From the NCBI GenBank assembly GCA_001465935.1, contig LNKV01000032.1, positions 186,001 through 250,000 on the forward strand: DNA of 64,000 nucleotides. Reading direction: 5' to 3'. Position numbers and translations under genes: made by a program. This document shows, piece after piece, positions 46,764-57,958 of this stretch. The notes under the pieces are model-generated. The model was not told where the DNA came from, made no database searches, and saw only the letters and a program-made list of their open reading frames with translations. Numbering within the stretch: position 1 is the first letter of the stretch; each line of letters opens with the position of its first letter. Origin of the DNA: Clarireedia homoeocarpa. Lineage: Eukaryota > Ascomycota > Leotiomycetes > Helotiales > Rutstroemiaceae.

Positions 46764-48029
46764 GGCGAGAGAAGTGTTGTGTGGTGTGAGGGGAGCTGTG
46801 TTATTAGGTCAACTGCACAGCTTGTGGGAGAGGGTATGGGGTACTAACCAGCTTATGGGGAGCAATGAGAAAAATAAAAAGAAGGGAAGGAAATATTTGG
46901 GAGCGGAAGCAGAATTTATACCCAAAATTTCACTTAACGCGGTAGTAGAAAAGAGTGAATGTTTTGGTTGGAAGGTGAAGTTTTGAACGCATCAGTCTGT
47001 GTCGACTGCTCGAAAAATCCATGTTTTCCCAGCCTCTCGTGACAAAAAAGTTTTTCATATCTTCAGAACGAACCGATTTGGAAGAGATGCCCTTCGTAAT
47101 ACTTTCGCTGCCACTTGAATAATGTCATCCACAGTCCGCCAATCGTCTGCTTCAAGCATCGGCTTAACATTGAAAGTTGTAACCTCCATGGAACTCATGA
47201 AGTAGGTCTTCAGTAGGGATATACTAAAGAATTTTAAAAAATAAACAAGTTTATGAATGAAATATAACAACGTTGTGCGAGATTGAGTCAAATGTTATAA
47301 TCGGTAGGCAGTTCATAGATGATCATGGCAACATCGATAATCCGGACTCTACTAAGAGCCGAATAGACCTGATCGGCGGCTATGATTTGTAGTACACACC
47401 TAGACGGCCAAGAAGATACGCGTAATGAGAGTAGGAATACAGTTAGCTACATCTATGAAAAGGATTTAGGAGTGCTATATACCAAAAGCAAAGTTAATTG
47501 GACAGCTTACAACATGGCCTCGTGCGCTGACAACATTTTGGCTTACACACACTACAGTTCATATATTTACTTATCCTTTGTATGAACCAGTAGTTAAATG
47601 CGAAGTACTTTGAAATTAGGCTGGTCTGCATTGCTGACAACGCTGTTTCAACGTCGTCTCCCAACCTGTTGTTCGTTCGCAAAGCCGGAAACCCTCTCAT
47701 GAATCTCTTGCAGGAACTAGAGGTTGGATGAAGAGCCGTATTAAAGTTGAGGGACACAGGATGAAGATACTACATGTGTTGCAGATATGCTCCGGTAGAT
47801 AAGTCCAGTGCCGGAGTGGTCATATTGACTCTGCATTCCTGTCCTTCCATAACCGACATTGAACATGAGATTTCCGAGAAAGAAAAGAAAGAAGATGGTC
47901 CTTTAAAAGTAATAATACTTAAAACCAGCTCGTTCAAAACACCTGAGTAGTCCCATGGAAAGATCTTACATGCACTGTCAAAACACTTTAAGGAGACCGA
48001 GCACTGCTTGATAGCGTGTAAGGCTAGGC
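46764..48029. other. Degenerate region without a supported gene
   Basis: Short interrupted frames on both strands (for example 47055-47291 and 47770-48033, minus). None is recognised. I looked for the upstream part of the ABC transporter (Walker A/B, signature motif) here and did not see it. Confidence 0.4.
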
Positions 48030-49143
48030 TCAACCTCAGATCTGAAAGAATTTTCTGACCACATCTATACCGCAGAAGAACTAGAACGAATCATAACCAC
48101 TGCTGCTGCGCCACCAGCAAGCAATGATGATGAGCACGAGTTTGCAACTCTTTAGATTCAAGTCAAGACTCGAATCAAGATTGCTACTAGCCGTATGAGC
48201 ACTTCGTTCTATCGTAACACAGACTACGTCAACAATAAGCTTGCTCTTTATGTTAGTGCAGCTCTCTTTGTTATTTTGTCTTTCCGAATGATTAAGTACA
48301 GCGTTTCTGACTCAGATTGATTTGTTCATCGTTTTCAATTCGTTTTTGTTGCTTCCAGAGTGATAACCAGTTGCAGCCACTATTCATCGATCAACATATT
48401 ATCTCCGAAGGCCGAGAGAATAAGTCAAAGATATATTCCTGGGTAGCTTTTACCACTCGTTGCGTTATACCCGAGCCCCATACCTTTGTATCTATGCTGA
48501 TTTTTACTTTGTGTGCTGGTATTACACGGCTGGCTGTCCTTTCAACAGCAACAAGCCGAGTACAATGTGCTTAGTGATGTTGATGTACGAGGACATCTAC
48601 ACAAGTATCGGACAAGCTATTGCTACGCATGCACCCAATGCTGTCTTTGCCTCTCTCGCGAGGCCCTTGTTCATTGGTACCTTAGTATCCCCCTGTGGTG
48701 TTTTAGTACCTTACGATCAGATTCAACCGTTCTGGCGAGTTTGGTTAATACCACCCTAGTCAATGAAAACTATTCTAACACGTCGCAGGATGTAATATCT
48801 CAACCATCCACATACCTGATGGATGCTATGTTGGTTTTTGGAATTTTCGACAAGGTTACATGCAAAGAGTGCAAATACGCCGTTTTCGGTACGCCAGGGA
48901 ACCAGACTTTCGCATCCTGCTTGGTAGACTACATGGCAGGTGAAGGATCTCGAACATATTTGCATAATCCCGATGCGACTTCGAGTTGTAGAGTGTACCA
49001 TTACTATCTCGGTAGTGACTGTCTTGCTACGTTGAAGATCGACGATTACTGTGTTGGAGAGATGTTGCGATTATTTTCATCTTCGCTCTATCCTCTTATG
49101 CTTCGGTGTTTCTTCATATGAAGCTCAGGACAAAAGCCTTCAA
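48030..49143 (+). pseudogene. Decayed 3' end of a PDR-type ABC transporter
   Basis: Pieces of the last transmembrane half of a fungal PDR/CDR ABC transporter occur in the right order but in changing frames. From about 48055: IYTAEELERII, an in-frame TAG where the family has Trp, then FYRNTDYVNNKLAL. From about 48355: NQLQPLFIDQH, KSKIYSWVAF. From about 48475: YFVCWYYTAG, SIGQAIATHAPNAVFASL, GVLVPYDQIQPFWR. From about 48810: TYLMDAMLVFGIFDKVTCKE, AVFGTPGNQTFASCLVDYMA, INPDATS-like HNPDATSSCRV. The end, YASVFLHMKLRTKAFKKGE, stops at about 49143. The order matches the final TM segments and the Cys-containing extracellular loop of drug-efflux pumps. The nucleotide-binding domains are absent, so it cannot work. 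Confidence 0.85.
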
Positions 49144-49544
49144 GAAGGGGGAGTAAGTTATGGGATTGAGAAGGAAGGAGTAGGCAATTGTACTGTATTA
49201 TTAGATGGCTTGCGCACATGTTTTTTAATTTTACCAAGAGTATTGTCTCTAACAGCCCACTCAATACTTTGTGCACCAAAGCAAGCCCGTTTGGAGAGAC
49301 TCCCACTGGATGGTTGGGGCAGGGAGGTTGGGGGTCTGGAGATTGACAATCCTAACGAAACTTTAAGCCTACGGTTGTATATTCGTCTGACCGTGACTGT
49401 AATGACGAAACACATCATGAATCTAAGACGGCTGGAAGTGATATCACCCAGGTAGTGACTGATTCATTCGTAAATAAGTTTGGTGGTATCTTTTAATCTT
49501 CATATTCCCAAGTCTCCTGAACTCCTTCGCTAAAAAATAACATG
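49144..49544. other. Short intergenic, no gene seen
   Basis: Between the ABC relic and the TAF11 3' end. Confidence 0.5.
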
Positions 49545-50504
49545 TTACTTAAATAGTCTCTTCCCCCTAACCCTTGTAGCAAATCTTTCAACCCCGTTGT
49601 GTTGCTGTAATTGCCATAAGTTTAATTGACCGGCCATTCCACCTTCAGTAGCGTCCCTGGACCTCCTCAACGCTTCTCTCAAGTGATCTGCTTGTAATGG
49701 TGCTCTCCTCATCTCTTTCGCCTCTTGTGCGTCGCCGCCGCCACCTTCCATTATTGTATCTTCTGCAGGTGGACTTGGTAACCCAGAATTCGGTTCTCCA
49801 GCTTCAATCCATTGTGTTTGAACCTTCCTTGCCCCTTCGATTACCTCTCCAATGTACTGTTTTGCGACTGATCGAATAGCTAGAATGACTGTTGCGGGAA
49901 CTGATTGCGAAAGGGTTTGGTTCACAATCCTTCGAACCGTAGCATCTGCCAGTTTTGCGCTCCTAACTGCTTCATACCTTCGAAACTGTTGATCATCCAT
50001 GTGCTTGACTAACACTGCCCTTTTCTCCATCTCTCTTTGCTTCTCCTCTTTCGTACCAGATGCCATATGCGTGATAGTTTGGTCGACGCCATCATCCTCC
50101 TCCTCATCTGCACTAGCATTTGATGTTCGACGCTTCTTAGCCGAAGGACCGTCTTGCTTATTTGAACCTGTCGTGGATTCCTCGTCGATTCCTTTTCCTG
50201 TTTTACTTTTACGTGCACGTTTCTTCCTCCCGGGGCCTGCTACACTGCCACTGACAAGTGACATCGTATCGACACTAGGGGATCGCTCATAATTAGGTGT
50301 GAAAACCGCGGACTCCGGGGGAAAGGATGTTTGTCGCAATGGATGCGCCGACGTTGTTGAATTGACGGAAATCATACTGGCTTTCCGACGTTTGATAGAG
50401 GGGGCTTCAGAAGGCCGGCGTTTATGGGACACTTGAGGGAGAGTGATATGGGATGGGTATGGAGGTGAATTGTTAGGAAGGTCTTGAGGTGGAGAAGCAG
50501 CCAT
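49545..50504 (-). CDS. TAF11: Transcription initiation factor TFIID subunit 11 (TAF11), 319 aa
   Basis: Single exon, ATG at 50504. A long basic, Ser/Pro-rich N-terminus (KKRARKSK, SAKKRRTS) is followed by an acidic patch and the TAF11 histone fold at about residues 168-235: MDDQQFRRYEAVRSAKL, VRRIVNQTL, VPATVILAIRSVAKQYIGEV. This is the domain that pairs with TAF13 in TFIID. The C-terminal tail (LQADHLREALRRSRD) is typical of fungal TAF11. Expected role: RNA polymerase II preinitiation complex, nucleus. It diverges from the GTP cyclohydrolase gene and lies 3.4 kb from TAF6, another TFIID subunit. Confidence 0.94.
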   Translation of the reverse strand: MAASPPQDLPNNSPPYPSHITLPQVSHKRRPSEAPSIKRRKASMISVNSTTSAHPLRQTSFPPESAVFTPNYERSPSVDTMSLVSGSVAGPGRKKRARKSKTGKGIDEESTTGSNKQDGPSAKKRRTSNASADEEEDDGVDQTITHMASGTKEEKQREMEKRAVLVKHMDDQQFRRYEAVRSAKLADATVRRIVNQTLSQSVPATVILAIRSVAKQYIGEVIEGARKVQTQWIEAGEPNSGLPSPPAEDTIMEGGGGDAQEAKEMRRAPLQADHLREALRRSRDATEGGMAGQLNLWQLQQHNGVERFATRVRGKRLFK

Positions 50505-50963
50505 ATTGAAGCGCGAGTGGAGCGATTTCTAGCCTTCCAAGTCTTCCTCCTTCGTAGTTGTTGGTCAATGCGATCAAGTGGGTGAAATAAGAAGTTCGAA
50601 GTAGGTTTCCACGTCCTGGTAGCGCGCGCTGTTGGAGAAATTGATTTATATTGTTGTATGCAAGTAGTCGCGTTGAAGATAATTCTGTTATTGTGCCATT
50701 GCACGTACTTTCCTCAAAGATAAGGAGTAAAGATGTCAACGCAATGCAACTCTGCGAACTGGGCTGACATGCAAGGCTGATATTCTATTCAAGGCTGCAG
50801 ATAAATTTTTTAGGTTCCTTACTCGTATCTTGGGGCGAACGTGGAGTTTAAGGTTTACAGTAGAACAATATCAATTCGCTGGACCTTTCTATGTGGAACA
50901 ATTTTTTTGTCTGACTCACATAGACCGCCAGCGAAACTGATTATTCTTCTACATCTTCAAGCC
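50505..50963. promoter_or_regulatory. Divergent promoter region, TAF11/GTP cyclohydrolase
   Basis: 459 bp between two divergent start codons, with no ORF of note. A shared promoter is inferred from orientation. Confidence 0.4.
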
Positions 50964-51991
50964 ATGGTTCAATTTACCAATGCCGATTCCAACGAGGATG
51001 AAAACACCAGCCCGGAAAGAACCAATGAAGTCAATGGCAAAAATTCGTCGAAACGAAAGTTAGAAAGTGGTAGCACGGAAGGAGGTGAAGTAAGCAAGAA
51101 GAAGAAGAAGAGAAAGTCAAAATACAATGGATCGAGCTCTAGGAGAAGACACAGCATCAGTAGTAAACCTGCAAGAGATCCAAGAGACGAGGCGAGCCCG
51201 ATCAGCTTGGAAGAGGAACCAATAGAAGAGCAACGAAGTCCTAGCCCAGTGATTGACTTCGATGGGCTCAGCAGACCAAGTATGTCCCAATGCTTATTTT
51301 CTCGAACGATATTGACAACCCTATAGGTAAAGGCGCTCGCGAACGTCTCGATGAATCCCCAGAACAAGCAGCTGCTAGAATGCAGAAAATGACTGGCGCA
51401 GTCCGAACAATTCTCGAATGCATCGGCGAGGACCCAGACCGAGAAGGACTTCTTCAGACCCCGGAAAGATATGCAAAAGCGTTGTTATATCTTACCAAAG
51501 GATATCAAGAAAATGTGAGGGATATCGTCAATGATGCAATTTTCCATGAGGGCCACAACGAGCTGGTCATTGTAAAGGATATCGAAGTGTTTAGCATGTG
51601 TGAACATCATATGGTTCCATTTACGGGAAAGGTGCGAAACTCCGCGAATGGACATGGGATGCGAGAGGCTAACTCGAGATAGATGCACATTGGATATATT
51701 CCGGATCGAGATGTAATTGGGTTATCAAAACTCCCTCGGATTGCAGATATGTTTTCACGTCGATTACAGATTCAAGAGCGTCTTACTAAGGATGTCGCGC
51801 ATGCTGTCATGGATGTCTTGAAACCCCAAGGTGTTGCAGTCGTTATGGAATCAAGCCATCTATGTATGGTTATGCGTGGTGTAGAAAAGACGAGTGCTAC
51901 AACGATTACGAGCTGTGTGTTGGGATGTATAGAAAAGAGAGAAAAGACAAGAAATGAGTTCTTCAGTTTGGTCGGGCTCAATAGAAGGTAG
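50964..51991 (+). CDS. GTP cyclohydrolase I, 309 aa
   Basis: Three exons: 50964-51279, 51327-51631, 51683-51991, joined as SRP-S-KGARERL and PFTGK|MHIGYIP. The N-terminal ~105 residues are a basic, disordered extension (SKKKKKRKSK) common in fungi. The catalytic domain follows (GAVRTILECIGEDPDREGLL). Zinc and active-site residues are in MCEHHMVPFTGK and SSHLCMVMRGV. The enzyme turns GTP into 7,8-dihydroneopterin triphosphate, the first step of folate (and pterin) synthesis. The acceptor of intron 2 comes directly before ATG, which is why exon 3 alone can look like a separate gene. It converges on thymidylate kinase, which also serves dTTP supply. Confidence 0.95.
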
Positions 51992-52282
51992 GGAAACTTA
52001 AGAAGCTGCATTTTATGGCGTTAGAGGGTGGGGCATTGGTATTCAACACCATGGTTTGGCGTTTATTCTGGTCTTAACGCCATATTTGTGTCTACAAGGG
52101 CATATGTCCTATCTAGGTTATCTTCATCGATCTCAGATCCATACTCACATTCTTTCACCGTGCAGAGTCTCGTGCTGAATGGGCTGTGTTCACTCCAGGC
52201 TTCGCTAGTGTCCCCATCGCGAATGATGTGCTCCTTACGAAACTTCCCTCCGGAGTAAACGAGTTGTGTCAGTGCCTCTACA

Positions 52283-53068
52283 CTATCGCACCATGCCCAA
52301 TTCTCCCAGATCATTTTCTCCCCCCAGCAATCCTTGAACAACATCCCATACCTCGCCAGCAACTTCATCTATTTCCTTCCCAGCGTCCACAACGCGCATG
52401 GTATGTGCTTCGTCCTCGAAACCAGGTTGACCATTCTGCAGGCTCAAGAATCCTTCTCTGACCCTCTTCTGCATTGATTTCTCCTCATATTTCTCCTCGC
52501 CATAGCCTCCTCTCTTTTCTGCTTCCTCTGCTTCCAAGTCAAGGAATACCACCAAATCCGGCTTGGGTAAGCCCTTTTCAGGATTTTTACACCATGGCAT
52601 ATCTAGCTTCTTCGGTGAAGTTTCCGGATACTTAGCTGAGGTATACACCATTCCTGAATAGTAGTATCTGTCACAGACAATTGTATATCCTTTCATGATA
52701 AGATCTCGAATGTCCTCAGCCTTCTCCCATCTGTTTGCGGAAAAAAGTAAATGGATTGTTTGATCCGATAGCGACGTCGATGACTGGAGGTAGGAATTAA
52801 TCATTAGGCCAATCGATGTTGTCCTATCTTTGTATCACGAGCTTGATTAGCAATGAACAGTTGGGGCCTATACAGGGGCATACAGGAGCATACCAGGAAA
52901 TCGTAAACGTTTGACATTTCGTCCAGAAGCATACAGCGCATCGCAGAGCCTTGCTACTTGAGTAGTCTTTCCAGCGCGGTCAAGACCTTCAATGACAATG
53001 AATGCCCCACGTGAGTCTGACTCTGACTTTTCGAGCCACGGATATTCATCTTCTACAGTACTCGCCAT
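52283..53068 (-). CDS. CDC8: Thymidylate kinase, 239 aa
   Basis: Two exons: 53068-52894 and 52827-52283. The acceptor TACAAAG|ATAGG was chosen because it restores FP-D-RTTSIGLMIN, the conserved FPDRTT motif. The P-loop is GLDRAGKT (residues 28-35), with the dTMP kinase DRYYYSG motif and an Arg-containing lid region (KRGGYGEEKYEEKSMQKRV). It phosphorylates dTMP to dTDP for DNA synthesis. Length is slightly above the usual ~210 aa because of an N-terminal extension and an acidic tail. Its 3' end faces GTP cyclohydrolase I 291 bp away, and it diverges from TAF6. Confidence 0.94.
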
Positions 53069-53857
53069 GCCTTGAAAGGTTTATGCCGAAAGAACTGCGT
53101 ACGACATATGCGATAGAGTAGTTTTGCGAGTGATACACACTCATAGTGGGGATAACCTAAAGCTAGGCATCTCAAGACCCAGTACCTGCTTAATTGCAGA
53201 ATTGAACAATTTCTGTGTTCCATGCAGGTAATTATGGCGATGGAAATGTAGGTAGAGTTATATCACTTTGGTCCGCGAATAATTACTTTATTGTTTCGTT
53301 CAAAAACCGTGTTACAGAAAGTTTTTAGAATATATAATTTATTAATTTTTTTTTAAGAAATCCTAATGATTCTTTTTGGAATTAATTGGTTGGACCCAAA
53401 GCTCTGCAGCCTCATATCTTAGTCCATCCTTGTTCCTCTGGGAAACATCAAACCTCAAGCGGATAAAGCTCTCAAGCGGATAAAGCTCTATAATTGTCAA
53501 CGCAAATCCAACACGAACGACACACGAGCGCATTGATATCTGCCAATCGTGGAAGTCTCAAGATTAATCGCGGACGTACTCAAATTGATCAAACCTCATG
53601 ATTGGATGTGCTTCGACCAAACGCGAGCTACAAAGTCCAAATACCTGGCGCACAATCAAAGATCACAAATGCGCCGCCGCTTCTAGCTACGGCTTCGAGA
53701 TATCGAAGTAACTCCTCTTACGCTCAGCACTACATACTCTTTGGCACCGCACAGCTCTCACCGCAAGATCTCCAGCGCGACCCAGCAAAGCCCGTTTCTA
53801 TCTACATCATTCCCGACTCATAAACAGTCTGAAAGTTATACAACGTGCCCTTCGATA
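53069..53857. promoter_or_regulatory. Divergent intergenic region, thymidylate kinase/TAF6
   Basis: 789 bp, strongly AT-rich near 53320-53370 (A/T runs). The small plus-strand frames before 53858 lack motifs. A GCGGATAAAGCTCT unit is duplicated near 53459-53489. Confidence 0.45.
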
Positions 53858-55278
53858 ATGGCCGAGCCAAAGTTGGTATGGAATCCGGATAACATCCGCG
53901 ATGTTGCGGAATCTGTGGGCATTTCATCCTTAGGTGAAGAAGCTGTGAGAGTTCTATCCCAAGAAGTTGAATATCGAGTTGGTCAGGTCATCGTTGAAGC
54001 TATGCGATTTATGCATCAAGGGAAGCGAACAGTTCTAGGGACACAGGATATATCACAGGCATTGAAAGTATTGGATGTCGAACCACTTTACGGGTATGAA
54101 TCTACGAGACCGTTGAGATTTGGAGAAGCTTCCTTGGGACCTGGACAGCCACTATTTTACATCGAAGACGAAGAAGTTGATTTTGAGAAATTAATTAACG
54201 CACCATTACCAAAAGTGCCGCGGGATATTTCATTTACCGGTATGGGCATATCACTTTGTGGAGTTCTTCTTGCTAATATTTCGCAGCGCATTGGCTCGCA
54301 GTTGAAGGAGTTCAGCCATCGATACCCCAAAATCCTACGACAGCAGAAGCACGAGCAAACGATTTGGTGCCCAAGGGGCCTGGTGCAAATCCTAACCTTG
54401 CGGCTCTTGCAGGCAACGACAATGTTTCTGTGAAACCATTGGTCAAGCACATTGTTTCGAAGGAATTGATATTATTCTTCGACAAGATCCGCGCCGCTAT
54501 TCTTGACGAAGACAGAGATCCAGAAGTTGTAACGTTACGTGAATCCGCGCTGGAGAGCGTACGATCAGACCCTGGCCTGCATCAATTGGTTCCATATTTC
54601 GTTCACTTCATCGCAGAAAAAGTCACCCATTCTCTGAACAACCTTTTTGTTCTTCAGCAAATGTTGAAATTATCCGATGCTTTGATATCGAACAAAACTT
54701 TGTTCGTCAATCCATACATATCTGCTCTTTGTCCACCGATCCTTACATGTCTTGTTGGACGCACGCTTGGGTCGGGAGGACAGGACGAGCTGAAGGAGAA
54801 GTACCAACTACGAGATACCGCGGCTTCACTGATAGGCATCATCTCGAAGAAGTATACGGAATCCAACGCGCAATTACGGGCTCGATTAGCAAGATCGTGC
54901 CTGAAGTTCTTCCTTGACCCTACCCGATCTCCCGGAGAACATTATGGCGCTATTAGTGGTTTACTAGCTATTGGGGGTGCGGAGGGAGTAAGAGCTCTCA
55001 TTCTCCCCAACCTTAAAGCTTTTGATTACGTCCTCAGCAAAGGACTTTCCGAGCGAGGTGCCGATGACAAAGACATACAGATGCTTATTGCAGTGATTAT
55101 AAAAGCGGTGACAAGTCTCTCAGATGCTTCTGGGCTGCTTTCGAATGGGATGAATGGAATGACAGATGAGGGCCCAGAATTAGAGGATTATCTTGGCCCT
55201 GTTATTGGTAGCCGTATCGCAGGGGCGGGCGATCATAAGCTTAACATGGCGATACTCGAAAGTCGAGAGAAAAACTAG
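53858..55278 (+). CDS. TAF6: Transcription initiation factor TFIID/SAGA subunit 6 (TAF6), 457 aa
   Basis: Two exons: 53858-54239 and 54287-55278, joined as ISFT-A-HWLAVEGVQP. An N-terminal H4-like histone fold (residues 1-70: NIRDVAESVGISSLGEEAVR, VEYRVGQVIVEAMRFM) is followed by the conserved HWLAVEGVQPSIPQNP linker. The C-terminal HEAT-repeat TAF6C domain then runs through LILFFDKIRAAIL, LVPYFVHFIAEKV and HYGAISGLLAIGG. TAF6 pairs with TAF9 and forms part of TFIID and SAGA in the nucleus. The model has a normal length and no missing part. It is linked to TAF11 with only two genes between. Confidence 0.95.
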
Positions 55279-55812
55279 TGGCGGTGAAATTTTGCATCTG
55301 AAGGCGCGAATGGGCGTTCGGAAGGTGTCTATGCTGGGTCATGGATTTATGGAATGATTACACGGAACATCATCGGGAATGCAACAACGGATAATTCAAA
55401 GACAAGCTTTTAGTTAAGCTAAACTTGCAGATGTCGAGCCAGCCCTTTCTCTTTTTGATTTGTCGATTTGTTGGTCGTTGATCCTCTGCATCTCTTAAAG
55501 TTGACGGTGAAACGGCATCCGGATAAATAACCCCTCATATTACCCCACATCTACCGGCGCGGATAAAGTATATCCCCTCCTCAACGAGATTACAAGCCAC
55601 CGGAATGGTGGATCTTATACCATTCTACCTTGTTAGCTGACGCATTGTTTATTGTTTTTGCTAAATCACACACTAGAAAGATTTCTCATCTTGCAGGCGT
55701 CGAATCGGAAAAGAATCTCTCGCCACCGAAGGGGAGATCTGTATGTAGAGTTTGTCAATGGTACAAATATGAGATGCAACCCCGTGAGTCGAGATGGATC
55801 ACTATCATCGCC
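55279..55812. other. Intergenic / possible 5' leader of the esterase
   Basis: No independent gene. The esterase frame is open upstream of 55813 back to about 55630, including an ATG at 55774. Confidence 0.45.
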
Positions 55813-57958
55813 ATGTTACTCTTATCCCCCTACATGTTGCACCCATTTTTCAGCCTTTTGCTACTTCCCTTTACTTTAGCTCTGTCCAACTCTCAAACTT
55901 CATTGACCCTTTTGTACCAAAACAACCTCAATATATCAGATGATGCTAATCATGTGAGCTTTATTGTACTTGATCCATTGTCAGAGAAGGATGCATCAGC
56001 AGCATGTGCAGTGGTGAATGAAGACCTCATATCCGCATCTGTGATTCGAGCTCATCAATCGGACTTTGTCTCTTCTCTGTCCTATCAAGCTTATGCTGGT
56101 CGCGCATCGACATCTCAAATATATCGTATCGACAATGGCGTGGTCCAAGTCAACAGTGCTCGAGGCCTAACCTTTCCAACATCTACCAACAGCAACGAAA
56201 AGCTTCCCGTTCTTTGCACTCAATCTAATAATGCGAATCAACCTGGAACATCTGTAGCTACCAACCAAAGTCAAGTCGTTGTCGCTGCAGGAGGTAACAA
56301 CATTGTTGGCTTCAGAAACCAAAAGTCATTTCGATTCCTTGGTATTCCATATGCCAACCCTGCGAAAAGATTCACATACCCAAAACTCTACTCTCCGAAA
56401 GGGCAAACCATTCAAGCAACAGCTTATGGATCTCAATGCGCACAATCTAGTGGTGGTGGCAGCGAAGATTGCCTGTTCCTAAATATCCAAACTCCATATA
56501 TTCCAAAGGCCCAGACTCGAAATCATCTTAGGCCGGTCATGTTTTGGATTCACGGGGGAGGATTTGTCGGTGGAAGCGGCGCGGATCAGTTGAGTGATGG
56601 TGGCGATCTGGCCAGTAGAGAGGATATTGTGGTTGTGAACATCAATTACAGATTATCGACTCTTGGTTTTTTGGCTATTCCAGGTACAAATATTACGGGG
56701 AACTACGGAATCGCAGATCAAATCACGGCTCTTGAGGTAAGGAACATACTCATCACTCTGCACATTCTCGATTGCGCTAACATTGCGAAAGTGGACGGTG
56801 AAGAACATTGCATCATTTGGAGGCGACCCAGAAAAAATCACCATTATAGGGGAATCCGCCGGTGCAGGATCCGTTCGTGTTCTTTTAGGATCACCCCCAG
56901 CAATTGGGAAATTCCAGCGTGCCGTTGCCATGTCAAATCTTGGTGGAGGAGTTGGTCTCGGGTTAACTAGTGATTATGCGACTACATACAGTTCCTACCT
57001 CACAATCGCTGAATCCTACGTCATTGCTGGTCAGAGCATATTCGCCGCTGCCGGTTGCAACCAGACAAGTCTATCTGCACAAATCGATTGTTTGACCAAG
57101 GTTCCAGCCTTACAAGTTGTTTCGTTGAACCAGAATGCGCGCTATGTTGTGCAAGACGGCCATTATGTTAATACGGCTGAACTCGACCTGGTCAATCGCA
57201 ATGGCAGCGCAGCGAACGTTGATGTCATATTTGGAGTAACTGCCAACGATGGGGCTTCCTTTTCCACCTACCCTAAAACCGAGGTCACCTCCGAGCTTGA
57301 GGGAATTGAAGCATCTCTAGGTATAACGGCCGACGCAGCACAGTCTATCATTGATAGCGGTCTTTTCCCGTACTACGACACGGGAAATATTACTCTCGAC
57401 TCTTTCAACGTATCACAACGAGTTGCGCAAGACATTCAATTCCGATGTATTGACCAAGCTACCGTCTATGCTGGTTCTGAAAATAAGATATTCAAATCTT
57501 CATACTTCTATGAGATGCATCGAACAATCGCTGGATATGATCCTAATAATATTGGAGGGCCCCCAGCTTCACCTGGGTATCCTTATGGAAATCCTAATCT
57601 GCCGTACTTCAGATTTCATGGTGCGGACATGCCATGGGTTTTTGGCGCATTCAACACCGGTCTCCACTTCCGCGATGATGCCGATCTCTATTCACTCCAG
57701 CTCAGTGTAGCATATTTTGGTTCGTTTGTTCGGACGGGCAATCCGAATCCCCCAACAAGCTATGTGAAAGCTCGAGGATACGACAAGGTTCTAGAGGGGA
57801 TCCAGCACGCGGGGACGTGGAAGCAAGTTGGAGCTGGAGGGGAACAGGGAGTGCTTATGGAACTCGATTGGCCCAGCACTGTGAAGAGTTTTGCGGATTT
57901 GGAACAATGTAAGTGGTTGGGATATGGAGTGGATTATTATATTGAGGGTGGGCAGTAG
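55813..57958 (+). CDS. Secreted type-B carboxylesterase (cholinesterase-like), about 696 aa
   Basis: Exons 55813-56736 and 56792-57958, joined as ITALE|WTVKNIASFGG, with a GCTAAC branch site and an AAAG acceptor. The N-terminus has a signal peptide (MLHPFFSLLLLPFTLALS; ATGs at 55774, 55813 and 55834 are all in frame). About 160 residues of extra N-terminal domain precede the esterase fold. Hydrolase marks are FLGIPYA, SEDCLFL, HGGGFVGGSG, the nucleophile elbow GESAG and a His in RFHGADMPWVFG. The enzyme should cleave esters outside the cell; substrate unknown. It shares the fold with the 7.6-9.6 kb esterase, but the extra N-terminal domain and the different active-site neighbourhood show they are not recent duplicates. 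Confidence 0.92.

Noticed and set aside
51683..51991. A separate small gene starting at ATG 51683
   Set aside because: It is exon 3 of GTP cyclohydrolase I; the ATG directly follows the acceptor AG and the protein continues PFTGK|MHIGYIP.
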